Source of the DNA: Mesorhizobium koreense | GTDB lineage: Bacteria; Pseudomonadota; Alphaproteobacteria; Rhizobiales; Rhizobiaceae | Length of the DNA stretch: 64,000 nucleotides | Direction of reading: 5' to 3' | Assembly: GCF_031656215.1 (NCBI RefSeq) | Contig: NZ_CP134228.1 | Location: 4,855,001-4,919,000 of the forward strand | Shown here: piece after piece, positions 62,173-64,000 of the stretch | Numbering within the stretch: position 1 is the stretch's first letter | Layout of the letters: every line of letters starts with the position of its first letter | The notes under the pieces: generated by a model | Told to the model about the DNA's origin: nothing | Databases searched by the model: none | What the model saw: only the letters and a program-made list of their open reading frames with translations | Program-made: the position numbers and the translations under genes

Positions 62173-63096
62173 ATGGCCAATGAAGCGAGCAACCTGGAAG
62201 CGAACAATCTGACCGAGCCGCCGGACACGAAAGCGCTCCGATTGACCATCGACGGCAAGGAACGCGAATTCGATATCGACGAACCCGACCTGCCCGACTG
62301 GATCGCCAAACGGGCGATGGAGTCAGGTGGCTACCCCTATCCCAAGAAGCTGAAAAACAAGAAATATCTGGAAGAACTCGACCGGCTGCAGGTCGAACTG
62401 GTCAAGCTGCAATACTGGCTGCAGGCGACCGGCAACCGCGTCATGGCGCTGTTCGAAGGCCGGGACGCGGCCGGCAAGGGCGGCACGATCTCCGTCACCC
62501 GCCAATACATGAACCCGCGCTCCGCCCGCAACGTCGCGCTCCCCAAGCCGACCGAGAAGGAGCGCGGGGAATGGTATTTCCAGCGCTATGTCGCGCATTT
62601 CCCGACAGCCGGCGAATTCGTCACCTTCGACCGCTCCTGGTACAACAGGGGCGTGGTGGAACCGGTCATGGGCTTCTGCACCGAGGCCGAGCACCTGAAA
62701 TTCCTGGAAGAGGCTCCCCATTTCGAGCGCATGATCGCCAATGAAGGAATTCATTTCTTCAAGTTCTGGCTCGATATCGGCCGCGAGATGCAACTGAAGC
62801 GCTTCCACGATCGCCGGCACAGCAAGCTGAAGATCTGGAAATTCTCGCCCGTCGATGTCGCCGGCATGACGAAGTGGGACGATTACACCGAGAAGCGTGA
62901 CACCATGGTGGCGCGCACCCACAAAGCCTACGCGCCGTGGGTCATCGTCCGCGCCAACGATAAAAGGCGCGCGCGGCTGGCGGCTATCCGCCGCATCCTT
63001 CTGTCCGTGCCTTACACCGACCGCGACCTGAAAGCGATCGGCCGGCAGGACGAGCGGATCATCGGCGAAGGGGTGGGATTCCTGCAGAACGACTGA
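62173..63096 (+). CDS. ppk2: Polyphosphate kinase 2
   Basis: A 307-residue PPK2 (P-loop kinase) that moves phosphate between polyphosphate and nucleotides, mostly to make GTP/ATP from polyphosphate. Walker [13 protein letters not shown] at about 94-105; Walker B and lid blocks [18 protein letters not shown] and [16 protein letters not shown]. Length and single domain place it in class I-like PPK2. It is divergent from phoR by 86 bp and tail-overlaps the next gene. Confidence 0.92.
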   Translation: MANEASNLEANNLTEPPDTKALRLTIDGKEREFDIDEPDLPDWIAKRAMESGGYPYPKKLKNKKYLEELDRLQVELVKLQYWLQATGNRVMALFEGRDAAGKGGTISVTRQYMNPRSARNVALPKPTEKERGEWYFQRYVAHFPTAGEFVTFDRSWYNRGVVEPVMGFCTEAEHLKFLEEAPHFERMIANEGIHFFKFWLDIGREMQLKRFHDRRHSKLKIWKFSPVDVAGMTKWDDYTEKRDTMVARTHKAYAPWVIVRANDKRRARLAAIRRILLSVPYTDRDLKAIGRQDERIIGEGVGFLQND

Positions 63097-64000
63097 ACGC
63101 CGGCGGCGCATCGGCCCTTCCGGTCGTCCGCGCGGAAGCATCCCGCGCCCGGCGCGGATGGTGCGTCTTCTCCCAATGATACGGCTCGCGATAGAGCTTC
63201 CAGAGTGCGCGCCACGCCGCAAGCGAGATGAGGATCCAATAGACGGGCGTCAGCAGGATGGTGATCCAAAGCGACGTCTTTTCCTTGAGGAGAAGGGTCC
63301 GCACTCCGAGCAGAAGGAATGTCACGTAGCCGAGCGTGATATTGACCCCGTCCACGATCAGGATCGCCGATTGCAGCGGCCCGATCGTCTCATGTCGCGC
63401 GAAAACCAGGCAGACATAGCCAAGACTGCCGAGGAAAACGGGATGGGCAATCGAGGAAACGACCATGCCCGCGCACACGATCTGGGTCGTCAGGAACGAT
63501 GCCGGACCAAGATCCCGCCACAACTGCCTGGGACGACGCATGTGGACGAGCCAGGTCTGCATCCATCCCTTGAACCAGCGCGTCCGCTGCGGCAGCCAGT
63601 TCGCAAAGTTCTCGGGAGCATCCTCGTAGGTAGGCCGGGTGATCGTATCGACCCGGTAGCCGTGACGTGCCAGCCGGATGCCGAGGTCGGCATCCTCGGT
63701 GACGTTGAAGGGGTCCCACCCTCCGACTGCTTCGAGTGCGTCCCTGCGAAAATGGGTGGAGGTGCCGCCGAGCGGAATGACGAGGTTCCGACGCGCCAGC
63801 CAGGGCAGCAGCCCGCGGAAAAGCGCGGCATATTCGAACGCGAACATCCTGGCCAGCGGCCCGCGCCTGAAATTGGTGACGGCAAGGGGCGCCTGCAGGC
63901 AAGCCACGCGCTCATCGCTTTCCCTGAAACGCTGCCAGGCCTCGACAAGCTGGAACGGGTGCGGCCGATCCTCTGCGTCATAGAGCACCACGAACCCGCC
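63059..64000 (-). CDS. Membrane glycosyltransferase family 2 (partial, runs off right edge)
   Basis: The visible 313 C-terminal residues belong to a processive GT2 enzyme. The acidic metal site [10 protein letters not shown] is cut close to the window edge; [26 protein letters not shown] holds the acceptor/catalytic aspartate region; [11 protein letters not shown] is the Q/RxxRW motif. Three to four membrane helices follow (about 63200-63500). Such enzymes make polysaccharides such as cellulose, N-acetylglucosamine polymers or curdlan-like glucans; the product cannot be told. Its last 38 bases overlap the end of ppk2 on the other strand. Confidence 0.88.
   Translation of the reverse strand, partial: GGFVVLYDAEDRPHPFQLVEAWQRFRESDERVACLQAPLAVTNFRRGPLARMFAFEYAALFRGLLPWLARRNLVIPLGGTSTHFRRDALEAVGGWDPFNVTEDADLGIRLARHGYRVDTITRPTYEDAPENFANWLPQRTRWFKGWMQTWLVHMRRPRQLWRDLGPASFLTTQIVCAGMVVSSIAHPVFLGSLGYVCLVFARHETIGPLQSAILIVDGVNITLGYVTFLLLGVRTLLLKEKTSLWITILLTPVYWILISLAAWRALWKLYREPYHWEKTHHPRRARDASARTTGRADAPPAFSRSAGIPPLRR

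Noticed and set aside
1-64000. CRISPR arrays, insertion sequences, rRNA, prophage genes
   Set aside because: No evenly spaced direct repeats, transposase or phage-like proteins, or rRNA sequences were recognised.

Overview
The window is a GC-rich stretch of an alphaproteobacterial chromosome, most likely a Hyphomicrobiales (Rhizobiales) member near Mesorhizobium/Phyllobacteriaceae. The evidence is a SAM-II riboswitch in front of metZ, the cell-cycle regulator gene gcrA with paired GANTC sites, an ALAS-type hemA, a long dCTP deaminase, ectoine catabolism genes of the rhizobial/roseobacter type and rhizobial-style palindromic repeats. No rRNA, CRISPR array, transposase, integrase or replication origin was seen. 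One tRNA (Gly-CCC) is present.

Region 1 (1-8820) is an ectoine/hydroxyectoine uptake and breakdown locus. eutC (cut by the left edge) and eutB run leftward. Divergent from them are the ehuBCDA ABC importer, then asnC, ssd (doeC) and atf (doeD). Region 2 (8935-19408) is one long rightward operon starting with its own FadR-type regulator and operator: a sugar-type ABC importer, an ApnL-like lactonase and a complete D-erythronate/tetronate route (denD, otnK, otnC, otnI). Region 3 (19518-27369) is a second carbohydrate module: a GAF histidine kinase, a response regulator, a 4-oxalocrotonate-tautomerase-like enzyme, an SMP-30 lactonase and a second importer with two permeases.

Region 4 (27487-39419) is mostly core metabolism and signalling: hemA, an aminotransferase, mscL, an SSF-PAS-histidine kinase-receiver hybrid facing a LuxR-type regulator, apaG, a CDP-alcohol phosphatidyltransferase, metZ under a SAM-II riboswitch with terminator, dcd and a K+ channel. 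Region 5 (39555-44072) is a tRNA-Gly followed by a three-gene leftward cassette, much of it AT-rich: a tiny secreted or membrane protein, a NoeA-like methyltransferase and a membrane sulfatase-fold enzyme. It looks foreign and is the best candidate for an undescribed surface-glycan modification system.

Region 6 (44420-56426) holds a small membrane protein, a MATE exporter, pyrD, DUF952, a secreted coiled-coil protein, a repeat-rich spacer, hslO, argD-argF, gcrA, a MerA-like flavoprotein and a GH144-like glucanase. Three palindromic repeat elements lie here. One supplies the stop codons of both genes that flank it.

Region 7 (56450-64000) links sugar phosphate and polyphosphate: a probable polyphosphate glucokinase, zwf and gnd in one leftward group; then phoU and phoR, separated by a terminator and without pst genes; a divergent ppk2; and a family-2 glycosyltransferase cut by the right edge.
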